Shown one piece after another: positions 8,124 through 16,479 of a stretch of 64,000 bases of DNA. This DNA comes from JAGVSR01 sp964589785 (lineage in GTDB: Bacteria > Pseudomonadota > Alphaproteobacteria > Rhizobiales > Hyphomicrobiaceae): the NCBI GenBank assembly GCA_964589785.1, contig CAZPUQ010000012.1, positions 1 through 64,000 on the forward strand. Direction: 5' to 3'. Numbering within the stretch: position 1 is the first letter of the stretch; every line of letters starts with the position of its first letter. Both the position numbers and the translations under genes were made by a program. The notes beneath the pieces were generated by a model. That model was not told the DNA's origin and searched no databases. It was given only the letters and a program-made list of their open reading frames with translations.

Positions 8124-8503
8124 TGCCGAGAAGAAAGAAGTTGACCGACATGGCGGTGTTGCGGGCGGTCGCGACCGCGCTGCTGCTGGCGGCGGTCGCG
8201 ACGGATGCCGCCCGCGCCGCGGAACACCACACGATCGTGATCCAACACATGGAGCTGGAATCGATTCCGGGAACGTTTCGCGTCGGCGATACGGTCACGT
8301 TCGACAACCGGGCGGACATGGCGCACAACCTCTACGTCACCTACGACGACGGCACGATCGACAATCTCGATACCCAGTTCACGGGCATGAAGAAGTCGGT
8401 CACGCTGCGCCGGGCCGGGCCGGCGAAGATCCGGTGCTGGATCCATCCCGTCATCAATCTCGATATGGACATCGCGCCGGCTGCCGACGCGGCGAAGCAG
8501 TAA
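8123..8503 (+). CDS. mauL: MauL-like periplasmic cupredoxin
   Basis: 126 residues: a basic N-terminus and hydrophobic signal (to about residue 33), then one small cupredoxin domain. Copper-site candidates are H68 (AHNLYV), C105 (RCWIHP), H108 and M115. The stretch GDTVTFDNRADMAHN is close to amicyanin, but the Met lies seven residues after the second His instead of three, so the copper loop is longer. This fits MauL, known from Methylobacillus mau clusters, better than amicyanin. No other blue-copper gene is present, so it may carry electrons or act in maturation. The start overlaps the mauG stop; an ATG at 8150 is the alternative. Confidence 0.75.
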   Translation: MPRRKKLTDMAVLRAVATALLLAAVATDAARAAEHHTIVIQHMELESIPGTFRVGDTVTFDNRADMAHNLYVTYDDGTIDNLDTQFTGMKKSVTLRRAGPAKIRCWIHPVINLDMDIAPAADAAKQ

Positions 8504-8573
8504 GCTGTCGCCCCGTCGGCATGCGGATGCAGGGGAACGACACGATCAGGTTAGTGAAGCGGAGACGTTGAAC

Positions 8574-9536
8574 ATGAGCGAGACGGTGTCGGCCGAACTC
8601 AAGAAGGGCCCGGAGCACTGGCACATCGGCGGCGCCTACAATGGCTTCCCGCATGTGACGGCGGCCAGGGCGGCGCTGGACGATCTCGGCGTGGAAGGGA
8701 TCACCTTTACCGTCTTCGACCAGCATTTCGGGATGAAGTGGGCGGGCGGACGGCCGCACAACTTCACCCAGGGCCAGACCAAGGAAACGTTCGCGCGCCT
8801 CGTGCACGAGTACAACCGCCGCGGCATCAAGTTCAATCTCGTGTTCAGCAACCTGTTCGTCGAGGAGCAGCATCTGGGCGACAAGCGCTGCAACTGGATG
8901 CTCGAGCACTGCCACCGGCCCGGCAACGGCGTCGTGGTCGCGAGCCACGTTCTCGCCCGCTACATCCGCAAGAACTTTCCCGAGTACCGCCTCGTCCACT
9001 CGCTCACGCACTTCAACAAGGATCCGGCCTACTACTACGATCTTGAGGACGTCTACGACGTCTTCGTGCTGCCGCCGCATCTCAACTACCGCACGCAGGT
9101 GCTGAAGGAGATGCTGGAGAAGCTCGGGCCGGACCGGCTGGAGCTTCTCGTCAACGAGACGTGCTTCCGCGAGTGCGGCATCCGCCAGGACCACTACGAC
9201 CTCATCAGCAAGGCCTGCCTGGAGGACGACTGGGACCTGTGGGAGCAGTTGACGAGCGGCTTCTGCCAGCGCGCCCACGCAGAGCGCTTCACCCGCCTCA
9301 ACGAGGCCAAGGACGTCAAGCGGATCAAGAATTTCACCCTGTCGCGGGAGGAGGTCGACGGGCTCAAGGCGCTCGGCATCCGCAATTTCAAGCTGTCGGC
9401 GCGGCAGGTCCCCAACCAGCAGTATGCGAAGTGGATGGACTACTACATCATCGATCGGCTCGGCCTCTCCACGACGCTCTACGTCTACGACAACTACTAT
9501 AAGCCGGCCATGCACTTCGCCGGCCGCGCGACCTGA
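8574..9536 (+). CDS. U32-family protein with four-Cys cluster, end of mau operon
   Basis: 320 residues with no signal peptide, resembling the U32 'peptidase' TIM-barrel superfamily. The diagnostic NETCFRECGIRQDH stretch and two later Cys give C197-x3-C201-x13-C215-x15-C231, suitable for a 4Fe-4S cluster. Well-studied members (UbiU/UbiV, RlhA, TrhP) are hydroxylases or hydroxylase components rather than proteases. The gene lies 70 nt after mauL on the same strand and is followed by a hairpin, so it looks like the last gene of the cluster. The ATG at 8574 follows GCGGAG nine bases upstream; TTG at 8568 is possible. Its exact substrate cannot be read; a role in forming TTQ is my hypothesis. Confidence 0.7.
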   Translation: MSETVSAELKKGPEHWHIGGAYNGFPHVTAARAALDDLGVEGITFTVFDQHFGMKWAGGRPHNFTQGQTKETFARLVHEYNRRGIKFNLVFSNLFVEEQHLGDKRCNWMLEHCHRPGNGVVVASHVLARYIRKNFPEYRLVHSLTHFNKDPAYYYDLEDVYDVFVLPPHLNYRTQVLKEMLEKLGPDRLELLVNETCFRECGIRQDHYDLISKACLEDDWDLWEQLTSGFCQRAHAERFTRLNEAKDVKRIKNFTLSREEVDGLKALGIRNFKLSARQVPNQQYAKWMDYYIIDRLGLSTTLYVYDNYYKPAMHFAGRAT

Positions 9537-9558
9537 GTTGCAGCGGCCGCGCGGCCGC

Positions 9559-9592
9559 CAGGGCCGATGCTGGCGCCGGCGCATCGGCCCTG
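9559..9592 (+). terminator. Perfect 12-bp hairpin ending the mau cluster
   Basis: CAGGGCCGATGC (9559-9570) pairs perfectly with GCATCGGCCCTG (9581-9592) around a 10-nt loop, 22 nt after the U32 stop. There is no T-run, so it is either a weak intrinsic terminator or an RNA-stabilising 3' end. Confidence 0.6.
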
Positions 9593-9628
9593 CTCATCGG
9601 ACCGCGACTCTCCGCATTTGCCCGGCAC

Positions 9629-9642
9629 TTGATATCGATCAA
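9629..9642. promoter_or_regulatory. FNR box upstream of the fnr-type gene
   Basis: TTGAT-ATCG-ATCAA is a perfect match to the FNR/Anr/FnrL consensus TTGAT-N4-ATCAA. It is centred about 145 nt before the GTG of the following Crp/Fnr gene, whose recognition helix carries the E-SR residues that read this half-site. Autoregulation is the natural reading; the distance implies a leader of about 100 nt if the box sits near -41. Confidence 0.85.
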
Positions 9643-9780
9643 TTCAATGGCCTTGCGAACAGGGCAAGAGTGAACAGGCCGTAGGCAGCGCAATCCGCGC
9701 GTCCCCAAGGTGGGCCTCTTGTCCCGATCTCGCGTCCCCGAGCGGCGGATCGTGCCGCCGCGCAACCTGAAGGCCATGCC

Positions 9781-10515
9781 GTGACCCTTCGCATCAAGTG
9801 CGTTCAATGCGCTGTCCGGCGCACCGCGCCTTGCAGCGCGCTGACGGCCGCCACGGCCAACGAGCTCGGGCGCATCGTCCATCGCCGCCGGGTGCCTTCC
9901 GGACAGGTGCTCTACGGGGGACCGCAGCGCTTGCGCTCGTTCTCCATCATCGTCCAGGGCGTCGTGAAGCTCGTCAACGTGCACCCCGACGGCCGCAACC
10001 AGATCGTCGGTTTGCAGTTCCCCTCCGAGTTCGTCGGCCGCCCCTATGCGGACGGCGCGGGACTGATGGCGGAGGCGGCAACCGACCTCGACGTCTGCTC
10101 GTTCTCGGGCAGCGCGTTTGAGAGCCTCATGCAGACCCACCCCGACCTCGAGCGGACGATCTTCCAGCGCACGCTCGACGATCTCGATGCGGCCCGCGAA
10201 TGGATGTTCATGATCGCGCGCAAGACGGCCGAGGAGCGCGTGGCGAGCCTGCTCCTGCTCATCGCCCGCAAGATCAAGGGACCGCCCGAGGACGCGGCCG
10301 ACGACCGGCCCGCTGAGCCGGCGGAGCTGGAGATCGACCTGCCCCTGTCGCGCACCGAGATCGCAGAATGCCTGGGGCTGAGGCTCGAGACGGTGAGCCG
10401 GCAGTTCGCGGCCCTGAAGTCGGAAGGCATCATCGCGACCGGTCGCCGCCGCGGCCTCAGGATCGACGATCTGCGCGAGCTCGGCCGGCGCGCGCAGGGA
10501 CTCGTCGAGGCCTGA
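9781..10515 (+). CDS. FNR-type oxygen-sensing transcription regulator
   Basis: 244 residues of the Crp/Fnr family. Four Cys fit the oxygen-labile 4Fe-4S cluster of FNR: C7, C10 and C18 near the N-terminus (C-x2-C-x7-C, the FnrL/FnrN spacing) and C106 in the sensory domain. The cNMP-like barrel spans about 30-120, the dimer helix about 125-165, and a winged helix near 185-235. The recognition helix reads RLETVSRQF, with the E..SR residues specific for TTGAT. Translation starts at GTG 9781; the ATG at 9776 is out of frame and stops at once. A perfect FNR box lies upstream. It should activate low-oxygen genes. Confidence 0.9.
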   Translation: MTLRIKCVQCAVRRTAPCSALTAATANELGRIVHRRRVPSGQVLYGGPQRLRSFSIIVQGVVKLVNVHPDGRNQIVGLQFPSEFVGRPYADGAGLMAEAATDLDVCSFSGSAFESLMQTHPDLERTIFQRTLDDLDAAREWMFMIARKTAEERVASLLLLIARKIKGPPEDAADDRPAEPAELEIDLPLSRTEIAECLGLRLETVSRQFAALKSEGIIATGRRRGLRIDDLRELGRRAQGLVEA

Positions 10516-10600
10516 CTCATAACCTGGCTCATAGCCTGACCGGCTGCCCTCTCCGGGGCCTTACGCCATTGACCGCCAAAGGCCGCCGGGCCACGGTGCC

Positions 10601-12193
10601 GTGCGTGATCCGGGGACTTGCGGCGTGATCGCATCGACGTCAGACATCGCACCTTCCCAGGCCGACGCGGTGGCCTTCCTGTCCAGCCCCGCCGCGTTCG
10701 GCGGCGGTATCGCTCCGGACCGCGTGGAGCGGATCGATACCCACGGTGCGCATCTCTTCCTCGCCGGCGGCGAGGTGCTGAAGATCAAGCGCGCCGTCCG
10801 CTACTCCTACATGGACTTCTCGACGCTGGAGCGGCGCCGCGCCGCCTGCGCGCGCGAGGTCGAGATCAATCGCCCGCACGCACCGATGATCTATCGCGGC
10901 CTCGTCGCGATCACGCGCGAAGCCGGCGGCGCGCTGGCCGTCGGCGGATCGGGTGAGCCGGTCGAGTGGGCCGTGCGCATGGCGCGCTTCCCGGAGGAGC
11001 AGATCCTGTCGAACCGCGCCGCGCGCGCCGCCATGACGCCGGACGAGGCCAAGGCCCTCGCGAACGCCGTCTTTCGCTATCATGCCGCCGCCGCCTCCGC
11101 ATACGGCACCGATTTCGCCGGTGCCGTATGTGCCATCGTCGCCGACGTCACAGCCGCGCTCGGGGGCGCCTTTGCCTCCGCCGACCGGGCCGCCGTCGAC
11201 GCGCTCGCGGCCCGGCTCGGCACGCATAGCGCAGGCCTCGGCCGGCTCTTGACCGTCCGCGCGCAAGCCGGCCACGTGCGCCGCTGCCATGGCGACCTGC
11301 ATCTGGGCAACATCGTCCTCATCGACGGCGCCCCGGTCCTCTTCGACGCCCTCGAGTTCGACGAGGCCATGGCGACGATCGACACGCTCTACGATCTCGC
11401 CTTCCTGCTCATGGACCTCGATCACCGCGGGCAGCGCGCGGCCGCCAATGCCGTCCTCAACCGCTACCTCTGGCTGAGTCGTGACTTGAGCGACGTCGCG
11501 GCCCTCGCCGCGCTCCCCCTCTTCCTGGCGCTGAGGGCCGCGATCCGGGCCATGGTCGGCGCCCAGAAGGCCGCGCTCGAGCACACGGCCGACCACGCCG
11601 GACCGCGCGCGTACCTGCAGCGGGCGCTGACCTACCTCGAGCCATCGCGGCCGATCCTGGTGCTCGTCGGCGGGCTCTCCGGATCGGGCAAGACGACGCT
11701 CGCCGCGGGCCTTGCGCCGCACGTCGGACGCGCGCCGGGCGCGCTCCATCTGCGCAGCGATCTGGAGCGCAAGGCGCACTTCCGCGTCGGCGAGTTCGAC
11801 CGCCTGCCCGAGAGCGCCTACGGCCGGGACGCGACCGCCGCCGTCTACGCAACCATACTGAGCAAAGCGGGAACCGCGCTCGACGCCGGGCATTCCGTGA
11901 TCGCGGACGCGGTCCACGCCGAAGCCGGCGAGCGCAAGCGCATCGAAGCGCTCGCGGAATCGAGGCGCGCGCGGCTCGTCACATTCTGGCTCGACGCTCC
12001 GCCCAAAATCCTGCTTTCCCGCGTCGCGGGCCGCACGGGCGATGCCTCGGACGCAACGCCGCAGGTCGTGGAGCGGCAAATGGCCTACGATCTGGGCGAG
12101 CTCGAATGGACGCGAATCGACGCCAGCGGGCCTCCCGAGGAAACGCTTCGCACGGCATTGTCACATTTGCATGCGAGCACTGTCCTGCCATGA
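10601..12193 (+). CDS. APH-like kinase fused to P-loop kinase
   Basis: 530 residues with two parts. The first (about 1-330) resembles aminoglycoside phosphotransferase/choline kinase proteins, with the catalytic HGDLHLGNIVL motif and a metal-binding FDALEFDE segment. The second (about 350-525) is a zeta-toxin/gluconate-kinase-like P-loop domain with Walker A GGLSGSGKTTLAA. Such fusions are widespread, are usually named 'bifunctional aminoglycoside phosphotransferase/ATP-binding protein', and have no proven substrate. Start codon GTG 10601 or GTG 10625. Its stop overlaps the next gene (ATGA), so it is coupled to a PatZ-like acetyltransferase. The FNR gene lies 85 nt upstream. Confidence 0.85.
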   Translation: MRDPGTCGVIASTSDIAPSQADAVAFLSSPAAFGGGIAPDRVERIDTHGAHLFLAGGEVLKIKRAVRYSYMDFSTLERRRAACAREVEINRPHAPMIYRGLVAITREAGGALAVGGSGEPVEWAVRMARFPEEQILSNRAARAAMTPDEAKALANAVFRYHAAAASAYGTDFAGAVCAIVADVTAALGGAFASADRAAVDALAARLGTHSAGLGRLLTVRAQAGHVRRCHGDLHLGNIVLIDGAPVLFDALEFDEAMATIDTLYDLAFLLMDLDHRGQRAAANAVLNRYLWLSRDLSDVAALAALPLFLALRAAIRAMVGAQKAALEHTADHAGPRAYLQRALTYLEPSRPILVLVGGLSGSGKTTLAAGLAPHVGRAPGALHLRSDLERKAHFRVGEFDRLPESAYGRDATAAVYATILSKAGTALDAGHSVIADAVHAEAGERKRIEALAESRRARLVTFWLDAPPKILLSRVAGRTGDASDATPQVVERQMAYDLGELEWTRIDASGPPEETLRTALSHLHASTVLP

Positions 12194-14880
12194 CGATCCG
12201 TAACCTCGACGCTCTTCTCACGCCGCGCTCGGTCGCCCTCATCGGAGCGAGCCCGACGCCCGGAACCGTGGGCAACATCATCGCGCGCAATCTCCTGCGC
12301 GGCCAATTCTCCGGACGGGTCGCGTTCGTCAATCCGCGCCATCCGCGCGTCGAGGATCAGCTTTGCGCCGCCTCCGTGCGCGAGCTCGCCTCCGCGCCCG
12401 ACCTTGCCGTCATCGCGACGCCTCCGGCCACGGTGCCGGGGATCATCGCCGAGCTCGGCGTCAAGGGCGTGCGGGCCGCGGTCGTCATTACCGCGGGACT
12501 TTCACGCGAGGAGAAGAACGCCGTTCTGAAGGCGGCGGCGCCCACCTGCCTGCGCGTGCAGGGACCCAACTGCCTCGGCGTCATGCTGCCGCAGATCGGC
12601 CTCGATGCCAGCTTCTCCCACCGCGCGCCGCTGAAGGGCGATCTCGCCTTCCTGTCGCAGTCGGGAGCCCTCATCACGAGCATCGTCGACTGGGCGGGCG
12701 CGCGCGGCATCGGCTTCAGCCACGTCGTCTCGCTCGGCGACATGCTGGACGTCGACTTCGGCGATCTTCTCGATTACCTCGCCGGCGATGTCACGAGCCG
12801 TGCGATCCTGCTCTACATCGAGAACATCACCAACGCGCCGAAATTCCTGTCCGCCGCCCGCCGGGCGGCCCGCGCCAAGCCCGTCATCGTCATCAAGGCC
12901 GGACGCCACGCCGCGGGCGCCAAGGCCGCCCTGTCGCACACCGGCGCGCTCGCCGGCTCCGACAAGGCATACGAGGCCGCGTTCCGCCGCGCGGGCGTAT
13001 TGCGGGTGCGCGAGATCGAGCAGCTCTTCGATGCCGCCGAGACCCTGTCGCGCGTCGGCCGCATCAGCGGCGAGCGCCTGACCATCCTGACCAACGGCGG
13101 CGGCGCCGGCGTGCTCGCGGTCGATCGCCTCGCGGACTGGGGCGGAACGCTCGCCACGCTCGATCCGGAGACGATCGCGCGGCTCGATGCCGTGCTCCCG
13201 CCGACGTGGTCGCGCGCCAATCCGGTCGATATCATCGGGGACGCCACTCCGGAGCGCTACGGCCAGGCGGTCGAGGCCCTGCTCGCCGACAAGGGCACCG
13301 ACGCGATCCTCGTCATCAATTGCCCGACGGCGCTCGCCGACAGCACGCGCGCGGCCGAGACCGTGATCGAGACCTTGAAGGCGCAGGGCGCCGCCAACCG
13401 CCGCCGCCCGCTGCTCTCCGTCTGGCTCGGAAACGGCGCCGCCGAGCCCGGACGCTCCGCCTTCCGTACGGCCGGCCACGCCGCGTTCGAAAGCCCCGAC
13501 GACGCGATCAACGGCTTCATGCAGCTGGTCCGCCACCGGCGCGCGCAGGACCAGCTGATGCGCACGCCGCCGTCTCTGCCCGACGATCTGGGCTTCGATG
13601 CGGCGAGCGTCAAGCGCATGCTCGCCGACGCCCTCAAGGCGAAGACGACCGTCCTCGGCGAGGCTCCCTCCAAGGACATCCTCGCCGCCTACGGCATCCC
13701 CACCGTCCCCACCCGCATCGCGTCGAGCCCCGAGGAGGCGCGCGAGGTGGCGGTCGAGCTGCTGGCCACCACGAAAGCCGTGGCGCTCAAGATCCGCTCG
13801 CCCGACATCACGCACAAGTCCGACGTCGGCGGGGTCCGTCTCGATCTGGCGACACCGGAGGATTGCGCCGACGCCGCCGAGGCCATGCTGAGCCGCATCC
13901 GCCGGCTCAGGCCCCAGGCGCGCATCGAGGGCTTCACCGTCCAGCCGATGATCCGCAAGCGCGATGCGCACGAGCTGTTTGCGGGCGTCAGCGTCGATGC
14001 CACGTTCGGGCCCCTCATCGTCTTCGGCGCGGGCGGCACCGGCGTCGAGGTGATGCGCGATACCGCCGAGGCCCTGCCGCCGCTCGATCTCGGCCTCGCC
14101 CACGACCTGATCGCGCAGACCCGCGTCTCGCGCCTGCTCGCGGGCTACCGCGACCGGCCCGCCGCCGACCTCGACAAGATCGCGCTCATTCTCGTGCGCC
14201 TCAGCTACCTCGTCGCCGAGCACCCGGAGATCCGCGAGATCGACATCAACCCGCTGCTTGCCGACGACCGCGACGTGGTGGCGCTCGATGCCCGCATCGT
14301 CATCGCCGATCCGGCCCTGAACCCGAGAGTGCCGATGAGCATCAGGCCCTACCCCAGCCGCTGGGAGACCGACTTCACCATGCGGACGGGACAGGAGCTG
14401 CTGATCCGGCCGATCCGGCCCGACGACGAGTGGCGCTACAATGACTTCTTCAAGCAGGTGACGCCGCACGACATGCGCATGCGCTTCTTCATGGCGGCCA
14501 AGACGCTCTCCCACGCCGCGATCGCGCGGCTGACGCAGATCGACTACCGGCGCGAGATGGCCTTCGTCGCCATCGAGAAGGCGACCGGCGCACTGCTCGG
14601 CGTCGCGCGCATGATGGCCGGCTCCGATTACCGCAATGCCGAGTTCGCCGTCCTCGTCGCCTCCCACCTCAAGGGCATGGGTCTCGGCCGCCGCCTGATG
14701 GAGCACCTCATAGCCTACGCCGTGGCCGAGGGCCTCGACGAGCTCAGCGGCACCGTGCTCGCGGAGAACAAGTCGATGCTGGAGTTCTGCGCGCGCCTCG
14801 GCTTCACCATTACCGAGGACCCGGAGGACATGGGCCTGCGGATTGCGACGCTGACGCTACCGCGCGCTCAGGCCGCCTGA
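12190..14880 (+). CDS. PatZ-like acyl-CoA synthetase (NDP-forming) / GNAT acetyltransferase
   Basis: 896 residues with the Pat/PatZ (YfiQ) architecture. A CoA-binding Rossmann domain (from RSVALIGASPTPGTVG near residue 12) is followed by succinyl-CoA-ligase-like and ATP-grasp domains (to about 715). A C-terminal GNAT domain (about 735-890) carries the acetyl-CoA loop LKGMGLGRRLMEHL. In related bacteria such proteins acetylate and switch off acetyl-CoA synthetase and other enzymes; the synthetase part is usually inactive and regulatory. The ATG overlaps the upstream stop by four bases; the earlier frame start at 12106 lies inside the preceding gene. The APC permease converges 27 nt downstream. 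Confidence 0.9.
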   Translation: MTIRNLDALLTPRSVALIGASPTPGTVGNIIARNLLRGQFSGRVAFVNPRHPRVEDQLCAASVRELASAPDLAVIATPPATVPGIIAELGVKGVRAAVVITAGLSREEKNAVLKAAAPTCLRVQGPNCLGVMLPQIGLDASFSHRAPLKGDLAFLSQSGALITSIVDWAGARGIGFSHVVSLGDMLDVDFGDLLDYLAGDVTSRAILLYIENITNAPKFLSAARRAARAKPVIVIKAGRHAAGAKAALSHTGALAGSDKAYEAAFRRAGVLRVREIEQLFDAAETLSRVGRISGERLTILTNGGGAGVLAVDRLADWGGTLATLDPETIARLDAVLPPTWSRANPVDIIGDATPERYGQAVEALLADKGTDAILVINCPTALADSTRAAETVIETLKAQGAANRRRPLLSVWLGNGAAEPGRSAFRTAGHAAFESPDDAINGFMQLVRHRRAQDQLMRTPPSLPDDLGFDAASVKRMLADALKAKTTVLGEAPSKDILAAYGIPTVPTRIASSPEEAREVAVELLATTKAVALKIRSPDITHKSDVGGVRLDLATPEDCADAAEAMLSRIRRLRPQARIEGFTVQPMIRKRDAHELFAGVSVDATFGPLIVFGAGGTGVEVMRDTAEALPPLDLGLAHDLIAQTRVSRLLAGYRDRPAADLDKIALILVRLSYLVAEHPEIREIDINPLLADDRDVVALDARIVIADPALNPRVPMSIRPYPSRWETDFTMRTGQELLIRPIRPDDEWRYNDFFKQVTPHDMRMRFFMAAKTLSHAAIARLTQIDYRREMAFVAIEKATGALLGVARMMAGSDYRNAEFAVLVASHLKGMGLGRRLMEHLIAYAVAEGLDELSGTVLAENKSMLEFCARLGFTITEDPEDMGLRIATLTLPRAQAA

Positions 14881-14907
14881 GGGCGGGGCACGCCCGGACC
14901 GGCGGTC

Positions 14908-16320
14908 TCACGCGGCCGCCCGTGCGATCTTGCTGTGGTGGGCCGAGTAAACGAAGTAGATGACCATGCCCGCCGCGAGCCACAAGAGGAAGCGCATATG
15001 CGTGACGAACGGCAGGAACATAATGAGCGCCATGCACGAGAGCGCACCGAGTGAGGCAAGGAGAACGCCGGCCGGCATCTTGAAGGGGCGCGGGAACTCG
15101 GGGTGCGTGTAGCGCAGCACGACGACACCGATGCAGACCATCGCGAAGGCCGCGAGCGTGCCGATGTTGACGAGCTCCGCCAGCGCGCCGAGCGGCATGA
15201 AGCCCGCGGCCAGCGCCATGACGATGCCGCAGACGACGGTGGTCGTCACCGGCGTCTGCGTGTTCGGGTTGACGTGAGCGAAGACCCCCGGCAGCAACCC
15301 GTCGCGCGAGATCGCCACGATGACGCGCGTGAGCCCGTAGTACAGCACCAGCATCACGGTCGTCAGCCCGGCGATGACGCCCGTCGCCACCAGCGCCGAG
15401 GCCCAGTTGTAGCCGATCACCTGGAGCGCGTGCGCCACCGGCGAGGACACGTTGAGCTCGGGATAGGGGACGATGCCCGTCAGCAGGCCCGACACGACGA
15501 TGTAGATCAAGGTGCAGAAGATGAGCGAGGCCACGATGCCGACAGGCACGTCCTTCTGCGGATCCTTCGCCTCCTCGACGGCGGTGGAGACCGCATCGAA
15601 GCCGACGTAGGCGAAGAACACGAGCGACGCGCCGGCGAGCACGCCGATGGTCTTGCCGTCGGGCGCGTGGTCGAACCAGCCGAACGGCATGAAGGGCGAC
15701 CAGTTCTCGGGGTTCACGTTGAAGGCGGCGACCGCCACGAAGACCGCGATGGTCAGCAGCTTCACGAACACCATCGCGGCGTTGAGGCGCGCGCTTTGCT
15801 TGATGCCGGCGACGAGCAGGAGCATCAGGATGAGGATGATTGCCATGGCCGGCAGGTTGACGATGCCGCCCGCCGTGGGCCCCTTCACGAACGCATCCGG
15901 CAGGCCGAGCCCGATCGCGGTCAGCGCGTTGTTGAAGTAGCCCGACCAGCCGTTGGCCACCGCCGCCACCGAGACGCCGTACTCCAGGATCAGGTCCCAG
16001 CCGATGATCCAGGCGAAGATCTCGCCGAACGAGGCGTAGCTGTAGCCGTAGGCGCTGCCGCAGCCGCCGACGGTGGAGGCGAGCTCGGCATACGCAAGCG
16101 CGGCGAACGTGCAGGCAATCCCGGCCACGATGAAGGACACGACGACGGCCGGCCCGGACTGGGTGGCCGCGGCCAGGCCTGTCAGGACGAAGATACCCGT
16201 CCCGATGATGGCGCCGATGCCGAGCAGCGTCAGGTCGAACGCGCTGAGGCAGCGCCTCAGGCCATGGTCCTCCGAAAAGCAGTCCTCGTTGAGCGGCTTG
16301 CGCTTCCACATGGCCTTCAT
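14908..16320 (-). CDS. APC-superfamily amino acid permease
   Basis: 470 residues, inner membrane, about 12-14 hydrophobic segments. The N-terminal signature GIGAIIGTGIFVLTG (first transmembrane helix, substrate-binding GTGIF) and the layout match the cationic amino acid transporter (CAT/YfnA) branch of the APC superfamily. Substrate is not certain; basic or neutral amino acids are typical. The ATG at 16320 (MKAMWKRKP) is chosen because GGGGG lies six bases upstream; the open frame reaches 16872, but that part is the shadow of the divergent gene. It diverges from a branched-chain-type amino-acid binding protein, so both may serve amino-acid uptake. Confidence 0.9.
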   Translation of the reverse strand: MKAMWKRKPLNEDCFSEDHGLRRCLSAFDLTLLGIGAIIGTGIFVLTGLAAATQSGPAVVVSFIVAGIACTFAALAYAELASTVGGCGSAYGYSYASFGEIFAWIIGWDLILEYGVSVAAVANGWSGYFNNALTAIGLGLPDAFVKGPTAGGIVNLPAMAIILILMLLLVAGIKQSARLNAAMVFVKLLTIAVFVAVAAFNVNPENWSPFMPFGWFDHAPDGKTIGVLAGASLVFFAYVGFDAVSTAVEEAKDPQKDVPVGIVASLIFCTLIYIVVSGLLTGIVPYPELNVSSPVAHALQVIGYNWASALVATGVIAGLTTVMLVLYYGLTRVIVAISRDGLLPGVFAHVNPNTQTPVTTTVVCGIVMALAAGFMPLGALAELVNIGTLAAFAMVCIGVVVLRYTHPEFPRPFKMPAGVLLASLGALSCMALIMFLPFVTHMRFLLWLAAGMVIYFVYSAHHSKIARAAA

Positions 16321-16479
16321 GATCGCCCCCGTCGTTCCGATAGCGAGCCGGGACACGGGTATGCCCCATGTGCCGCTTACGATAAAAGTAGCGGATGATA
16401 GGCGTGCCCCGTCCGGGCGTGCGAGGCAAAACACCATGGAAGACCCTGAATTCGCGTGGAACACCAAGGTTCTGTTGCC

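Noticed and set aside
8123..8503. Calling this gene amicyanin (mauC)
   Set aside because: The Met ligand spacing (His-x6-Met) and the position after mauG do not fit amicyanin; MauL fits better.
12502..14706. A 734-codon open frame on the minus strand opposite the PatZ-like gene
   Set aside because: It is Arg/Gly/Asp-rich and has no recognised motif, while the plus strand has a full multi-domain enzyme. High GC makes long antisense frames common.
15103..16398. A 431-codon plus-strand frame over the APC permease
   Set aside because: Composition is His/Arg/Asp-rich without domains; the minus strand is a clear membrane transporter.
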